NCBI GenBank assembly: GCA_027032855.1
Contig: JALVLX010000175.1
Coordinates: forward strand, 1-9,113
DNA: 9,113 nt
Direction: 5' to 3'
From: Flavobacteriales bacterium
Lineage (GTDB): Bacteria; Bacteroidota; Bacteroidia; Flavobacteriales; Flavobacteriaceae
Shown: one piece after another, positions 1 to 6,321 of the stretch
How positions within the stretch are numbered: the first letter of the stretch is position 1
How the letters are laid out: every line of letters begins with the position of its first letter
Position numbers and translations under genes: made by a program
The notes under the pieces: generated by a model
The model's input: only the letters and a program-made list of their open reading frames with translations
The model's database searches: none
What the model was told of the DNA's origin: nothing

Positions 1-5
1 CCAAA

Positions 6-149
6 AAAATCCCGCGAAAATTGTGAAATCCCCCAAAATAATTATTTTTGTAATGATTTTGTAAAATATCGCCCCGCACCCCGCCCGTCCGTAGAGACGC
101 GATGCATCGCGTCTCTTTTGTTTTGTATTTGTATTTTTCGCGGGATTTT
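6..149. repeat. 15-bp perfect inverted repeat enclosing a palindrome
   Basis: Bases 6-20 (AAAATCCCGCGAAAA) are the exact reverse complement of bases 135-149. The arms are 114 nt apart and enclose the 24-nt palindrome at 93-116. The arrangement resembles a small non-autonomous element of about 144 bp with terminal inverted repeats, or a long-range stem. No target-site duplication is convincing, and the left arm lies so close to the window edge that the pairing may extend outside. The arms and their pairing are seen directly; the mobile-element reading is inference. Confidence 0.5.
93..116. repeat. Perfect 24-nt palindrome, GTAGAGACGC family
   Basis: Bases 93-104 (AGAGACGCGATG) are followed directly by their exact reverse complement at 105-116, giving 12-bp arms with no spacer. 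With the preceding GT, the left end reads GTAGAGACGC. The same ten bases occur in reverse complement at the right side of the hairpin upstream of rimP (5112-5132). After the palindrome comes TTTTGTTTTG, so on the plus strand it could act as a weak terminator for a gene to the left. From memory, palindromes with this outer core are dispersed in Bacteroidota and cyanobacterial genomes; this was not checked here. Confidence 0.6.
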
Positions 150-252
150 AGAATAATCTAATTTCGTAATAAAAAAACGCCGAACCGCTAACAATGTATA
201 TACCCCATAGCGGGATTTGTGCCTAATTGTTTAGTCGGTGCTTCCTTGCACC

Positions 253-310
253 GCAAAAATTCTGCGAATTTTTGTCGGTAGATAATTTATAAAATTCGCA
301 GAATTTTTGC
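253..310. repeat. Perfect 20-bp inverted repeat with 18-nt loop
   Basis: Bases 253-272 (starting GCAAAAATTCTGCG) are the exact reverse complement of 291-310, with an 18-nt loop at 273-290. Pairing resumes outside after a one-sided bulge: CACC (249-252) can pair with GGTG (318-321). The structure is central in the long palindrome at 189-377, so the whole may fold as one extended hairpin. It is not followed by a T run in either direction and does not look like an ordinary terminator. Confidence 0.7.
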
Positions 311-318
311 TATCTTTG
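286..318 (+). promoter_or_regulatory. Possible plus-strand promoter inside the repeat
   Basis: TATCTTTG at 311-318 is a perfect match to the Bacteroidota -7 element TAnnTTTG. A weak upstream element, TTTA (286-289), lies 21 nt before it, within the usual spacing. Transcription would run rightwards toward the infB terminator and into the 3' end of infB as antisense. There is no plus-strand gene to serve. The upstream element is imperfect and overlaps the inverted-repeat arm, so this may be chance. Confidence 0.3.
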
Positions 319-385
319 GTGAGTAAATCAAAAACAAGAGAATATAAACCCGCCACTGCGTATATACGTGCCCGTTAAGTATAAT

Positions 386-413
386 AAAAAAAGGAAGCTT
401 TTTAGCCTCCTTT
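386..413 (-). terminator. Intrinsic terminator of the rimP-nusA-infB operon
   Basis: Read on the minus strand, the RNA forms the stem AAAGGAGGC / GCUUCCUUU (413-405 with 398-390) around the loop UAAAAA. One pair is G-U; the rest are Watson-Crick. The stem runs straight into UUUU (389-386) and then AUUAU. It begins 25 nt after the infB stop codon. On the plus strand the same site has an A-C mismatch and no good T run, so it acts mainly in the infB direction. Confidence 0.85.
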
Positions 414-438
414 AGTGTGTGTTTTGAGTTAAGTTACC

Positions 439-3198
439 CTATAACTTTCTTTTGACTTCGTAACTTTGATATGCTTCTACAATGTCACCAATTTCAATGT
501 TATTATAGTTTTTAATCATCAAACCACATTCATAACCTTTTGACACTTCTTTGACATCGTCTTTAAAACGTTTCAATGATGCCAATTCGCCATCGTAAAT
601 AACAATACCTTCACGTATTAATCGTACTTTGGAGTGGTTATAAATTTTACCGGAAGTTACCATACACCCGGCAACAGTTCCAACTTTAGATATTTTAAAA
701 GTTTCGCGCACTTCGACAGTTCCCGTAACCTCTTCTTTAATTTCAGGTGACAACATACCTTCCATCGCTTCCTTCACATCATTGATAACATCATAGATGA
801 TAGAATATGTTTTAATTTGTACTTGTTCTTGCTCTGCCAAGCGACGCGCCGACATGGAAGGACGGACATTAAATCCGATAATGATGGCATCAGAAGCAGA
901 AGCCAAGTTGACATCGGTATCTGAAATCTGTCCAACGGCTTTGTGAATAATATTGACATTGACATTTTCGGTTGATAATTTTTGTAACGAATCGGACAAT
1001 GCTTCAACAGAACCGTCAACATCTCCTTTGATAATCAAGTTCAGCTCTTTAAAGTCTCCCAATGCAATACGACGGCCTATTTCATCCAGCGTAATATGTT
1101 TTTGCGCTCTTAACTGTTGTTCTCTGATAATTTGATCACGTTTTTGCGCAATACGTTTAGCTTCACGTTCATCTTCATAAACTTTGAAACGGTCACCGGC
1201 TGCAGGCGCACCATCCAAACCAAGTACCCTGACGGGTGTTGAAGGTTCGGCTTCTTTGACACGGTTATCACGCTCATCATACATCGCTTTGACTTTACCG
1301 TGATATTTACCGGCTAAAACATAGTCTCCTACTTTAAGCGTTCCGTTTTGCACCAACATATCCGCTACATAACCACGACCTTTGTCTAGCGCTGCTTCCA
1401 ATACCGTTCCAACTGCCGGTCTGTTAGGATTGGCTTTAAGATCGAGCATTTCGGCTTCAAGGACAATTTTTTCCAATAATTCATCAACGCCTTGTCCGGT
1501 TTTGGCCGAAATTTCTTGAGATTGGTATTTCCCGCCCCAGTCTTCAACCAACAAATTCATATTTGCCAATTGCTGTTTGATATTATCGGGATTAGCAGCC
1601 GGACGGTCAATTTTGTTGATGGCAAAAATCATAGGTACTCCGGCGGCTTGTGCGTGACTGATAGCTTCCTTGGTCTGAGGCATGATATTGTCATCAGCAG
1701 CAATAACGATAACCGCTACGTCAGTTACTTTGGTACCGCGAGCCCGCATAGCCGTAAAGGCTTCGTGACCCGGCGTATCAATAAACGTCAGTTTTTCGCC
1801 GTTATCTAACAGCACCTTATAGGCACCGATATGCTGAGTAATTCCGCCTGATTCACCGGCAACAACATTGGCTTTTCTGATGTAATCAAGTAATGACGTT
1901 TTACCATGATCAACGTGTCCCATAATGGTCACAATTGGTGGTCGTTTTATCAAATCTTCTTCAGAATCTTCAATTTCAGTATCTTCAATTTCTTCTTCGG
2001 TATCAATAAATTTCACATCATAACCAAACTCATCAGTTACCAAACTCATGGTTTCGGCATCGAGACGCTGGTTCATTGTTACCATTAAGCCTAAACTAAA
2101 ACAAGCAGTAATAACTTCGGTTACAGGTACATCCATCATATTTGCCAATTCTGATACCGTGATAAACTCGGTAACTTTGAGTATTTTGCTTTCTTGATCT
2201 TTTTTTGATTGTTCGGCTAGAGCTTGTTCTTTTCGTTTTTGACGACTTTCACGTTTAATTTTAGAGCGTTTGCTTTTTCTGCCTCCTTGTAAACGTTCGA
2301 GTGTTTCTTTTATTTGCTTTTGGATTTCCTCATCTGAAATCTCTTTTTTCTCAACAGGTTTCTTATAGCCACGTTTGCCGGTTTTTTGATCTTTATTACC
2401 TTGATTTTTACCAGTTGCCGGAATACGTTTACGCTTGCGTTTACGTTTCTTTTTTGCTTCGGCTACATCGCCCCCCGTTTCTTTTTTCTTAGGTTTTTTC
2501 TCAAATTTGGATAAGTCAATTTTTTCTCCGGTAAGCGTAACCCCCTTGAGTTTTTTATAATCCGTTTTTATTTCTTGTGATTCAGCCGTTTCTTTTGTTG
2601 CAGGTTTTTCTTCAACAGTTTCGGCAGGCTTTTCTTTAGATTCTTGTTTGGGCTTATTAGTTGTAGCTTTTGGAATTTTTTTAGTAACCGGTTTGGCAGA
2701 TTTTACTTCTTCCTCTTTTGTTTCTTTCTCTGTTTTTTCAACAACAGTTTCGGTTTGTTCCTGATGCGTCTCAACTTCCTGTTTTTCAACCGGTTGCTCA
2801 GGTGTTGTGTTTTCACGCTCAACTTTTTTGGGTTCTTCCTCTTTTTCTTCAACCTTTTTGTCTGCCAGCTCTTCAACTTTACCTACAATTTTTGGTCCGG
2901 CAAGCTTAACACGCCCTGAAACAACTTCTTCTTCTTTGGGTGCAACAACAACTTCTTCATGTTCTTTGCGCAATTCTGCTTTAGCTTTTTCTTGCTCTTC
3001 TTTAATGGAAGCAGACTTATCTTTGACATTTTTGTCTGATTGAAACTCTTGTTGCAACAAAGCATATGCTTCGTCCGAAATTTTGGCACGTGTACTCGCC
3101 CGTTTAATCTCTACTCCTTTTTCTTTTAAGAAATCGACAACGGTTGAGAGTCCCACGTTAAACTCAAGCATTACTTCTCTTATGGTTTTATTTGCCAT
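439..3198 (-). CDS. infB: Translation initiation factor IF-2
   Basis: Encodes a 919-residue IF-2, the GTPase that brings fMet-tRNA to the 30S subunit and promotes subunit joining. An N-terminal IF2_N helical domain spans about residues 1-55. A long Lys/Glu-rich linker follows (about 60-340) with an unbroken Lys/Arg run at 249-258, then a second IF2_N-type domain at about 345-396. The GTPase motifs are all intact: GHVDHGKT (427-434), GGITQHIG (451-458), DTPGH (474-478, His478 being the conserved switch II histidine), NKID (528-531) and SAKTG (564-568). Domains II-III and the fMet-tRNA-binding C-terminal barrel follow to residue 919. The length is typical for enteric and Bacteroidota IF-2, with variation confined to the linker. 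It is the last gene of the operon, 46 nt after nusA, and is followed by an intrinsic terminator. No Shine-Dalgarno is visible. The start is fixed by the conserved N-terminal domain beginning at the first Met. Confidence 0.98.
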   Translation of the reverse strand: MANKTIREVMLEFNVGLSTVVDFLKEKGVEIKRASTRAKISDEAYALLQQEFQSDKNVKDKSASIKEEQEKAKAELRKEHEEVVVAPKEEEVVSGRVKLAGPKIVGKVEELADKKVEEKEEEPKKVERENTTPEQPVEKQEVETHQEQTETVVEKTEKETKEEEVKSAKPVTKKIPKATTNKPKQESKEKPAETVEEKPATKETAESQEIKTDYKKLKGVTLTGEKIDLSKFEKKPKKKETGGDVAEAKKKRKRKRKRIPATGKNQGNKDQKTGKRGYKKPVEKKEISDEEIQKQIKETLERLQGGRKSKRSKIKRESRQKRKEQALAEQSKKDQESKILKVTEFITVSELANMMDVPVTEVITACFSLGLMVTMNQRLDAETMSLVTDEFGYDVKFIDTEEEIEDTEIEDSEEDLIKRPPIVTIMGHVDHGKTSLLDYIRKANVVAGESGGITQHIGAYKVLLDNGEKLTFIDTPGHEAFTAMRARGTKVTDVAVIVIAADDNIMPQTKEAISHAQAAGVPMIFAINKIDRPAANPDNIKQQLANMNLLVEDWGGKYQSQEISAKTGQGVDELLEKIVLEAEMLDLKANPNRPAVGTVLEAALDKGRGYVADMLVQNGTLKVGDYVLAGKYHGKVKAMYDERDNRVKEAEPSTPVRVLGLDGAPAAGDRFKVYEDEREAKRIAQKRDQIIREQQLRAQKHITLDEIGRRIALGDFKELNLIIKGDVDGSVEALSDSLQKLSTENVNVNIIHKAVGQISDTDVNLASASDAIIIGFNVRPSMSARRLAEQEQVQIKTYSIIYDVINDVKEAMEGMLSPEIKEEVTGTVEVRETFKISKVGTVAGCMVTSGKIYNHSKVRLIREGIVIYDGELASLKRFKDDVKEVSKGYECGLMIKNYNNIEIGDIVEAYQSYEVKRKL

Positions 3199-3244
3199 AC
3201 TGTATTTTGATTATTTCTGTAATTTATTTTAGGTAAAATATTAA

Positions 3245-4540
3245 TTATTTATCACTACCGGAATCTTCCTTAAATTCTTCTTTCAATATTCCTATAACCT
3301 CGTAAACGGTTTCTTCTTCCAAATCGGTACGTCTTATCAAATCATCTACATCTTTTGACAAAATACTTAAAGCGGTATCCAGACCAATTTTCTTAAACTC
3401 TTGGATAACCCAATCATCAATTTCATCTGCAAATTCGTCCAAATCAACATCTTCTTCGTCTTGTTCTCTTTGTATTTCTATTTCGTAACCTGTTATGGCA
3501 CTGGCCAAACGAATATTTTGCCCACCTTTACCAATGGCTTTTGATATGTCGTCAGGCTTCATGTAAACATAAGCTGTTTTCTTTCCATCCTCGTTAACGC
3601 CTAATTCCAAACGTTGTACGGTAACAGGCCCTAAAGCTCTTTGAATAAACAATCTTTCGTTATCGGTATAATTGATGACATCAATATTTTCATTTCCTAA
3701 TTCGCGAACGATACCATGAATACGTGAACCGCGAACTCCTACACATGCACCTACCGGATCAATACGATCATCATAGGTCTCAACTGCCACTTTGGCTTTT
3801 TCGCCGGGAATACGTGCAATACGCTTAACCGTAATTAAACCGTCAAAAACTTCAGGAATTTCCTGTTCAAAAAGTTTTTCTAAAAAACGGTTATCCGTTC
3901 TGGACATTATAACTACGGGCTTGTTTCCCTTCATTTCTACTTTTTCAATCACACCTTTGACACTGTCTCCTTTGCGAAAACGGTCAGAAGGGATTTGTCT
4001 GTCTCGCGGCATTACCAATTCATTTCCTTCATCATCAATCAGATAAGCCGCATTGTGACGTACATGATGCACCTCTGCCGTATAAAGATCTCCTTCACGA
4101 TCTTTAAAAAATTTATGTAAATTGATGTAATCAAATTCCGTTAAACGGTTTTCAAGATTTTGTTTTAAAGCAATAATAGCTCGTCTTCCCAAATTTACTA
4201 ATTGGAATGGCTCGTCTATTTCTTCTCCTACTTCAACATCAGGATCTATTTTCTTGGCATCAGACAAATGAATTTCCTGGTATTCATTAATAGGATATTT
4301 ATCATCCGGCACAACGGTACGGTAAATCCAAATATCCAAATCACCACGGTCGGGATTGATGATGATATCAAAATTGTCTTCATCCGGCTCACTGCCGTCA
4401 CGTTTCTTTTTAATAATCCCGTTTCTTTTGCGCAAAGCGTGTGCTATAACATCTTTAAGAATAGCCAAAATTGTGGCTTTGTCAATGTTTTTTTCGTCTT
4501 TAAATTCCAGAAAGGCTTCAACCAATTCTTTGTTATTCAT
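3245..4540 (-). CDS. nusA: Transcription termination/antitermination factor NusA
   Basis: Encodes a 431-residue NusA, which binds RNA polymerase and nascent RNA to control pausing, termination and antitermination. An RNA-polymerase-binding N-terminal domain covers about residues 1-145. It is followed by an S1 domain (about 150-218, containing LYTAEVHHV), KH1 (about 219-300, with GVRG at 268-271) and KH2 (about 300-365, with IGKGG at 336-340). The tail is strongly acidic (runs of D and E near 368-385) and ends in a helical segment of about 60 residues that may correspond to one degenerate acidic repeat. The two full C-terminal acidic repeats of E. coli NusA (495 aa) are not present, as usual for this phylum. 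It lies 17 nt after rimP and 46 nt before infB, consistent with co-transcription. E. coli NusA is known to regulate its own operon. Confidence 0.97.
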   Translation of the reverse strand: MNNKELVEAFLEFKDEKNIDKATILAILKDVIAHALRKRNGIIKKKRDGSEPDEDNFDIIINPDRGDLDIWIYRTVVPDDKYPINEYQEIHLSDAKKIDPDVEVGEEIDEPFQLVNLGRRAIIALKQNLENRLTEFDYINLHKFFKDREGDLYTAEVHHVRHNAAYLIDDEGNELVMPRDRQIPSDRFRKGDSVKGVIEKVEMKGNKPVVIMSRTDNRFLEKLFEQEIPEVFDGLITVKRIARIPGEKAKVAVETYDDRIDPVGACVGVRGSRIHGIVRELGNENIDVINYTDNERLFIQRALGPVTVQRLELGVNEDGKKTAYVYMKPDDISKAIGKGGQNIRLASAITGYEIEIQREQDEEDVDLDEFADEIDDWVIQEFKKIGLDTALSILSKDVDDLIRRTDLEEETVYEVIGILKEEFKEDSGSDK

Positions 4541-4557
4541 AACTCACTTTTATTTTT

Positions 4558-5022
4558 TTAAAATTTTAATACCACTTTTGCTTCTTTTATCTCGTCAAAA
4601 GGAATATTGTATTGTTTTACTACCGTTACTTTTCCTTTTCCTATTTTTTTAGGTTCACGAACTTTGTTTTCCAACATAATTTGGTCATCATCAACAGCCA
4701 CCAGCAAACCCTCTTGTTCTCCGGTCAAAGTTTTGACTTTCACCGTCCGGTTTAAATTTTTACGAAATTGCCTTTTCAACCGGAAAGGCTTTGTGATATC
4801 AACCGATGATACCGTCAATGAAAAATCCGCTTCATCACGATCCAAATTATGTTCAATTTGTCTGCTAAAAAAAACGGCATCATCAATCGTCACCCCATTA
4901 TCACCGTCAAGAACAATCTTAATATCATTATTTTCTGATATATTTAACTCCAAAACAAAAATATCAGACCGTTCCTTTAAAGCGTCTTCCAATAATTCCT
5001 CTACTCTTTTTTTTAAATCCAT
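4558..5022 (-). CDS. rimP: Ribosome maturation factor RimP
   Basis: Encodes a 154-residue RimP (formerly YhbC/YlxS), needed for maturation of the 30S subunit. The length matches the family (about 150 residues). The N-terminal alpha/beta domain covers roughly residues 1-80, and VSSVDITKPF marks the junction to the C-terminal SH3-like barrel. That barrel (about 85-154) includes the typical LTGEQEGLLVAVDDDQIML stretch, and the protein ends in a conserved-looking DEIKEAKVV segment. First gene of the rimP-nusA-infB operon; its stop lies 17 nt before the nusA ATG. The start is the only Met near the 5' end. The likely promoter is about 175 nt upstream (5198-5226), leaving a structured leader. No metY tRNA precedes it, unlike in E. 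coli. Confidence 0.93.
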   Translation of the reverse strand: MDLKKRVEELLEDALKERSDIFVLELNISENNDIKIVLDGDNGVTIDDAVFFSRQIEHNLDRDEADFSLTVSSVDITKPFRLKRQFRKNLNRTVKVKTLTGEQEGLLVAVDDDQIMLENKVREPKKIGKGKVTVVKQYNIPFDEIKEAKVVLKF

Positions 5023-5111
5023 TTTATTCTTACGACATTAATAATTCAACATAATATACTCTATGAACATTTAACTGATTAATTTTTTATCAGACGTACG
5101 GTGTTTGTATT

Positions 5112-5132
5112 AGACGCACAGGTTGTGCGTCT
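5112..5132. repeat. Perfect hairpin of the GTAGAGACGC palindrome family
   Basis: AGACGCACA (5112-5120) and TGTGCGTCT (5124-5132) are exact complements around the loop GGT. The right side continues CTAC, so the minus strand reads GTAGAGACGCACA. Its first ten bases are identical to the start of the palindrome at 91-116, with a different inner half. Two related palindromes in separate intergenic regions indicate a dispersed repeat family. In the rimP leader this would form a stable RNA stem, but it lacks a T run after it and is not a terminator. Confidence 0.65.
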
Positions 5133-5143
5133 CTACATTGTCG

Positions 5144-5170
5144 AATAAAAATAGGGGACTCACAGTCCCC
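5144..5170 (-). terminator. Terminator-like hairpin in the rimP leader
   Basis: On the minus strand, GGGGACT (5170-5164), loop GTG, and AGTCCCC (5160-5154) form a perfect 7-bp GC-rich stem. It is followed by TATTTTTATT (5153-5144). It lies only about 20-40 nt after the expected start of the rimP transcript. It may be an attenuator read by the operon, or simply a dispersed palindrome. The T run is interrupted and the stem short, so termination efficiency is uncertain. Confidence 0.4.
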
Positions 5171-5197
5171 ATCTCACTCTTCTCCATAAATTCGTTG

Positions 5198-5226
5198 CAA
5201 AGATACAATTTTTTTTTAATTACAAA
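5198..5226 (-). promoter_or_regulatory. Promoter for rimP-nusA-infB
   Basis: On the minus strand, TATCTTTG (5205-5198) is a perfect TAnnTTTG -7 element. TTTG (5226-5223) lies upstream with a 17-nt A/T-rich spacer, within the 17-23 nt range used by Bacteroidota. The expected start is near 5190-5194, giving a leader of roughly 170 nt before the rimP ATG. Confidence 0.6.
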
Positions 5227-5306
5227 CTTTTATATTTAATTCTTTTCCAACAAATACTGTTGAAAATGGCTTATTTTTTATTTTTTCAGTTTTATTACAA
5301 AAATCA

Positions 5307-5338
5307 TTTCCACATTTCAAAAAAATTCCGTAAATTTA
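5307..5338 (+). promoter_or_regulatory. Promoter for the universal stress protein gene
   Basis: TAAATTTA (5331-5338) matches the TAnnTTTG -7 element at all but the last base. TTTC (5307-5310) lies 20 nt upstream, a near match to the -33 TTTG. The transcript would start around 5343-5345, with an untranslated leader of only about 15 nt, common in this phylum. Confidence 0.45.
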
Positions 5339-5358
5339 TAGCATAAAAAAATACTACC

Positions 5359-6198
5359 ATGAAAAAAATACTCGTTCCCGTTGATTTTTCTCAAAAATCA
5401 GAAGAAGCTCTTAAAGTTGCCGCAAAAATAGCTTCTAAAATTGAAGCCGAAATATACACCTTACACCTGTTGGATATTCCTTCCGGAGAAATTGATATGA
5501 TTGATGGCAACAAAGTGCCAAAAGGACCTATGGCAATGATGTTGTTTGACAATGTCCATAAAAAATTCGATGAATTTTTAGATAAGGATTATTTAGACAA
5601 TATCCCTGTTTATGAAAATGTTATGACCGACGCACCGGTTGAAGGCATTTCGGAATTTGCTCAAAAAAACAATATTGATTTTATTGTTATGGGGTCTCAC
5701 GGAACCAGCGGATTGGAAGAGTTTTTTGTAGGATCCAACACCGAAAAAGTTGTAAGAACCTCAATAATTCCCGTTTTAGTCGTCAAAAAAACAGCTGAAG
5801 ATTTTAAAATAGAGAAAGTTGTAGTTGCAGGAAAATTTAAAGGAAACAACATTGTTGAATTTAAAAAAATTATGGATTTCTTAAATCTTTTTGACCCCGA
5901 AATTCATTTGGTTCGTATCAATACCATTTCTAATTTCAAATCTACAAAAGAATTGGAAGAAATATTTGACAACTTTTTGAAAAAAGTGCCGGAATACAAA
6001 AACTTAAAACCGGTTATTTACAATGACTACACCGTTCAAGAAGGTATTTTTAATTTTGCCGAGAAAATAGATGCCGATATCATAGCACTAGCGACTCGAG
6101 GCAGACAAGGTATTATGCACTTTTTGAGTGACAGCATTGCCGAAAGTGTTGTCAATGCCGCCAAACGCAATATTTTGACAATCAAAGTAGAAAAATAA
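5359..6198 (+). CDS. Tandem-domain universal stress protein (UspA family)
   Basis: Encodes a 279-residue cytoplasmic protein made of two UspA-like domains (about 1-143 and 148-279). Proteins of this family bind ATP or AMP and support survival under starvation or other stress; the exact role here is unknown. The first domain opens with KKILVPVDFS, the usual first strand, and keeps a full nucleotide-binding motif G-2x-G-9x-G-S: Gly112, Gly115, Gly125-Ser126. In the second domain the same place reads ATRG...SDS (Ala245, Gly248, Asp258-Ser259), so two of the three glycines are lost and it probably does not bind nucleotide in the same way. The gene has its own promoter and terminator and appears monocistronic, divergent from rimP. 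The start follows from the conserved N-terminal strand. Confidence 0.93.
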   Translation: MKKILVPVDFSQKSEEALKVAAKIASKIEAEIYTLHLLDIPSGEIDMIDGNKVPKGPMAMMLFDNVHKKFDEFLDKDYLDNIPVYENVMTDAPVEGISEFAQKNNIDFIVMGSHGTSGLEEFFVGSNTEKVVRTSIIPVLVVKKTAEDFKIEKVVVAGKFKGNNIVEFKKIMDFLNLFDPEIHLVRINTISNFKSTKELEEIFDNFLKKVPEYKNLKPVIYNDYTVQEGIFNFAEKIDADIIALATRGRQGIMHFLSDSIAESVVNAAKRNILTIKVEK

Positions 6199-6220
6199 TT
6201 CTTATTTAACTTGTATTGAA

Positions 6221-6251
6221 ATCTGCCGGTTTTATAGCCGGTAGATTTTTT
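6221..6251 (+). terminator. Intrinsic terminator of the Usp gene
   Basis: ATCTGCCGG (6221-6229) pairs with CCGGTAGAT (6238-6246) with one G-U wobble, around the loop TTTTATAG. A run of five further Ts (6247-6251) follows, then TATATA. It begins 22 nt after the Usp stop codon. On the minus strand the stem has a C-A mismatch and is followed by only a short T run, so plus is the working direction. Confidence 0.85.
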
Positions 6252-6266
6252 ATATATACCCATCAT

Positions 6267-6300
6267 TTTGTCAAACAAATCCATTTTATCTCTATTTTTG
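6267..6300 (+). promoter_or_regulatory. Promoter for the U32-family gene
   Basis: TATTTTTG (6293-6300) is a perfect TAnnTTTG element. TTTG (6267-6270) lies upstream with a 22-nt spacer, at the long end of the accepted range. The transcript would begin near 6305 with a leader of about 15 nt. Together with the terminator just upstream, this makes the U32 gene a separate unit from the Usp gene. Confidence 0.5.
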
Positions 6301-6321
6301 TCGCTTTGAAACACTTAAATA

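Larger units (their letters stand above)
189..377. repeat. Long imperfect palindrome, attC-like or MITE-like
   Basis: The two ends pair in register. TAAC (189-192) matches GTTA (374-377), GTATATAC (196-203) matches GTATATAC (360-367), and CGGG (211-214) matches CCCG (349-352). A 7-nt, mostly unpaired stretch separates the last two blocks on both sides. Beyond CGGG, TTT (216-218) pairs with AAA (346-348) if A215 is left unpaired. Outer TAAC/GTTA boxes, an internal spacer, a second box and an extrahelical base are the general layout of integron attC sites, and GTTAAGT (374-380) fits the GTTRRRY core. However, CGCTAAC (186-192) does not fit RYYYAAC, no integrase is nearby, and 189 bp is long. 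A dispersed Bacteroidota intergenic repeat or MITE is the more likely reading. Confidence 0.5.
1..438. other. Gene-free region downstream of infB, rich in inverted repeats
   Basis: No credible coding region was found on either strand. The stretch consists of nested inverted repeats, described in separate entries: arms at 6-20 and 135-149, a palindrome at 93-116, a long imperfect palindrome at 189-377, and the infB-operon terminator at 386-413. A GC-rich patch (about 71-90, mostly C and G) sits inside otherwise very AT-rich sequence. The motif GCGGGATTT or its complement occurs three times (near 9-16, 140-148 and 210-218), which suggests layered repeat insertion. Whatever gene lies to the left is outside the window. 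Confidence 0.75.
5023..5358. other. Divergent intergenic region between rimP and the Usp gene
   Basis: This 336-nt region holds the minus-strand promoter for rimP (5198-5226) and the plus-strand promoter for the Usp gene (5307-5338). Between promoter and rimP lie the hairpins at 5154-5170 and 5112-5132, plus a weak stem CTGAT/ATCAG (5075-5079 with 5089-5093). AGACGTACGGT (5092-5102) and AGACGCACAGGT (5112-5123) form an imperfect direct repeat. Between the two promoters is a small dyad, CAACA-AATAC-TGTTG (5248-5262), extended by TTTTC and GAAAA flanks, which could be a binding site but is too short to call. No coding region was found. Confidence 0.7.

Noticed and set aside
319..378. A 19-codon GTG-initiated frame after the TATCTTTG motif (begins MSKSKTREYK)
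   Set aside because: It lies wholly in the arm of the long palindrome, is very short, and has no ribosome-binding site or homologue that I recognise.
1..438. CRISPR-like repeats
   Set aside because: The repeats are inverted, not regularly spaced direct repeats, and no cas gene is present.
2644..2919. Open frames on the plus strand opposite the infB linker, some with Phe-rich membrane-like translations
   Set aside because: They are the antisense shadow of Lys/Glu codons (AAA/GAA read as TTT/TTC). infB is certain on the other strand.
5041..5075. A second promoter closer to rimP (TATATTAT on the minus strand near 5050-5057)
   Set aside because: The -7 element is imperfect and no TTTG-like element lies at the right distance. 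The upstream promoter at 5198-5226 is clearly better.
5023..5358. A metY-type tRNA gene upstream of rimP, as in E. coli
   Set aside because: No cloverleaf or T-loop consensus is visible, and the hairpins there are simple palindromes.
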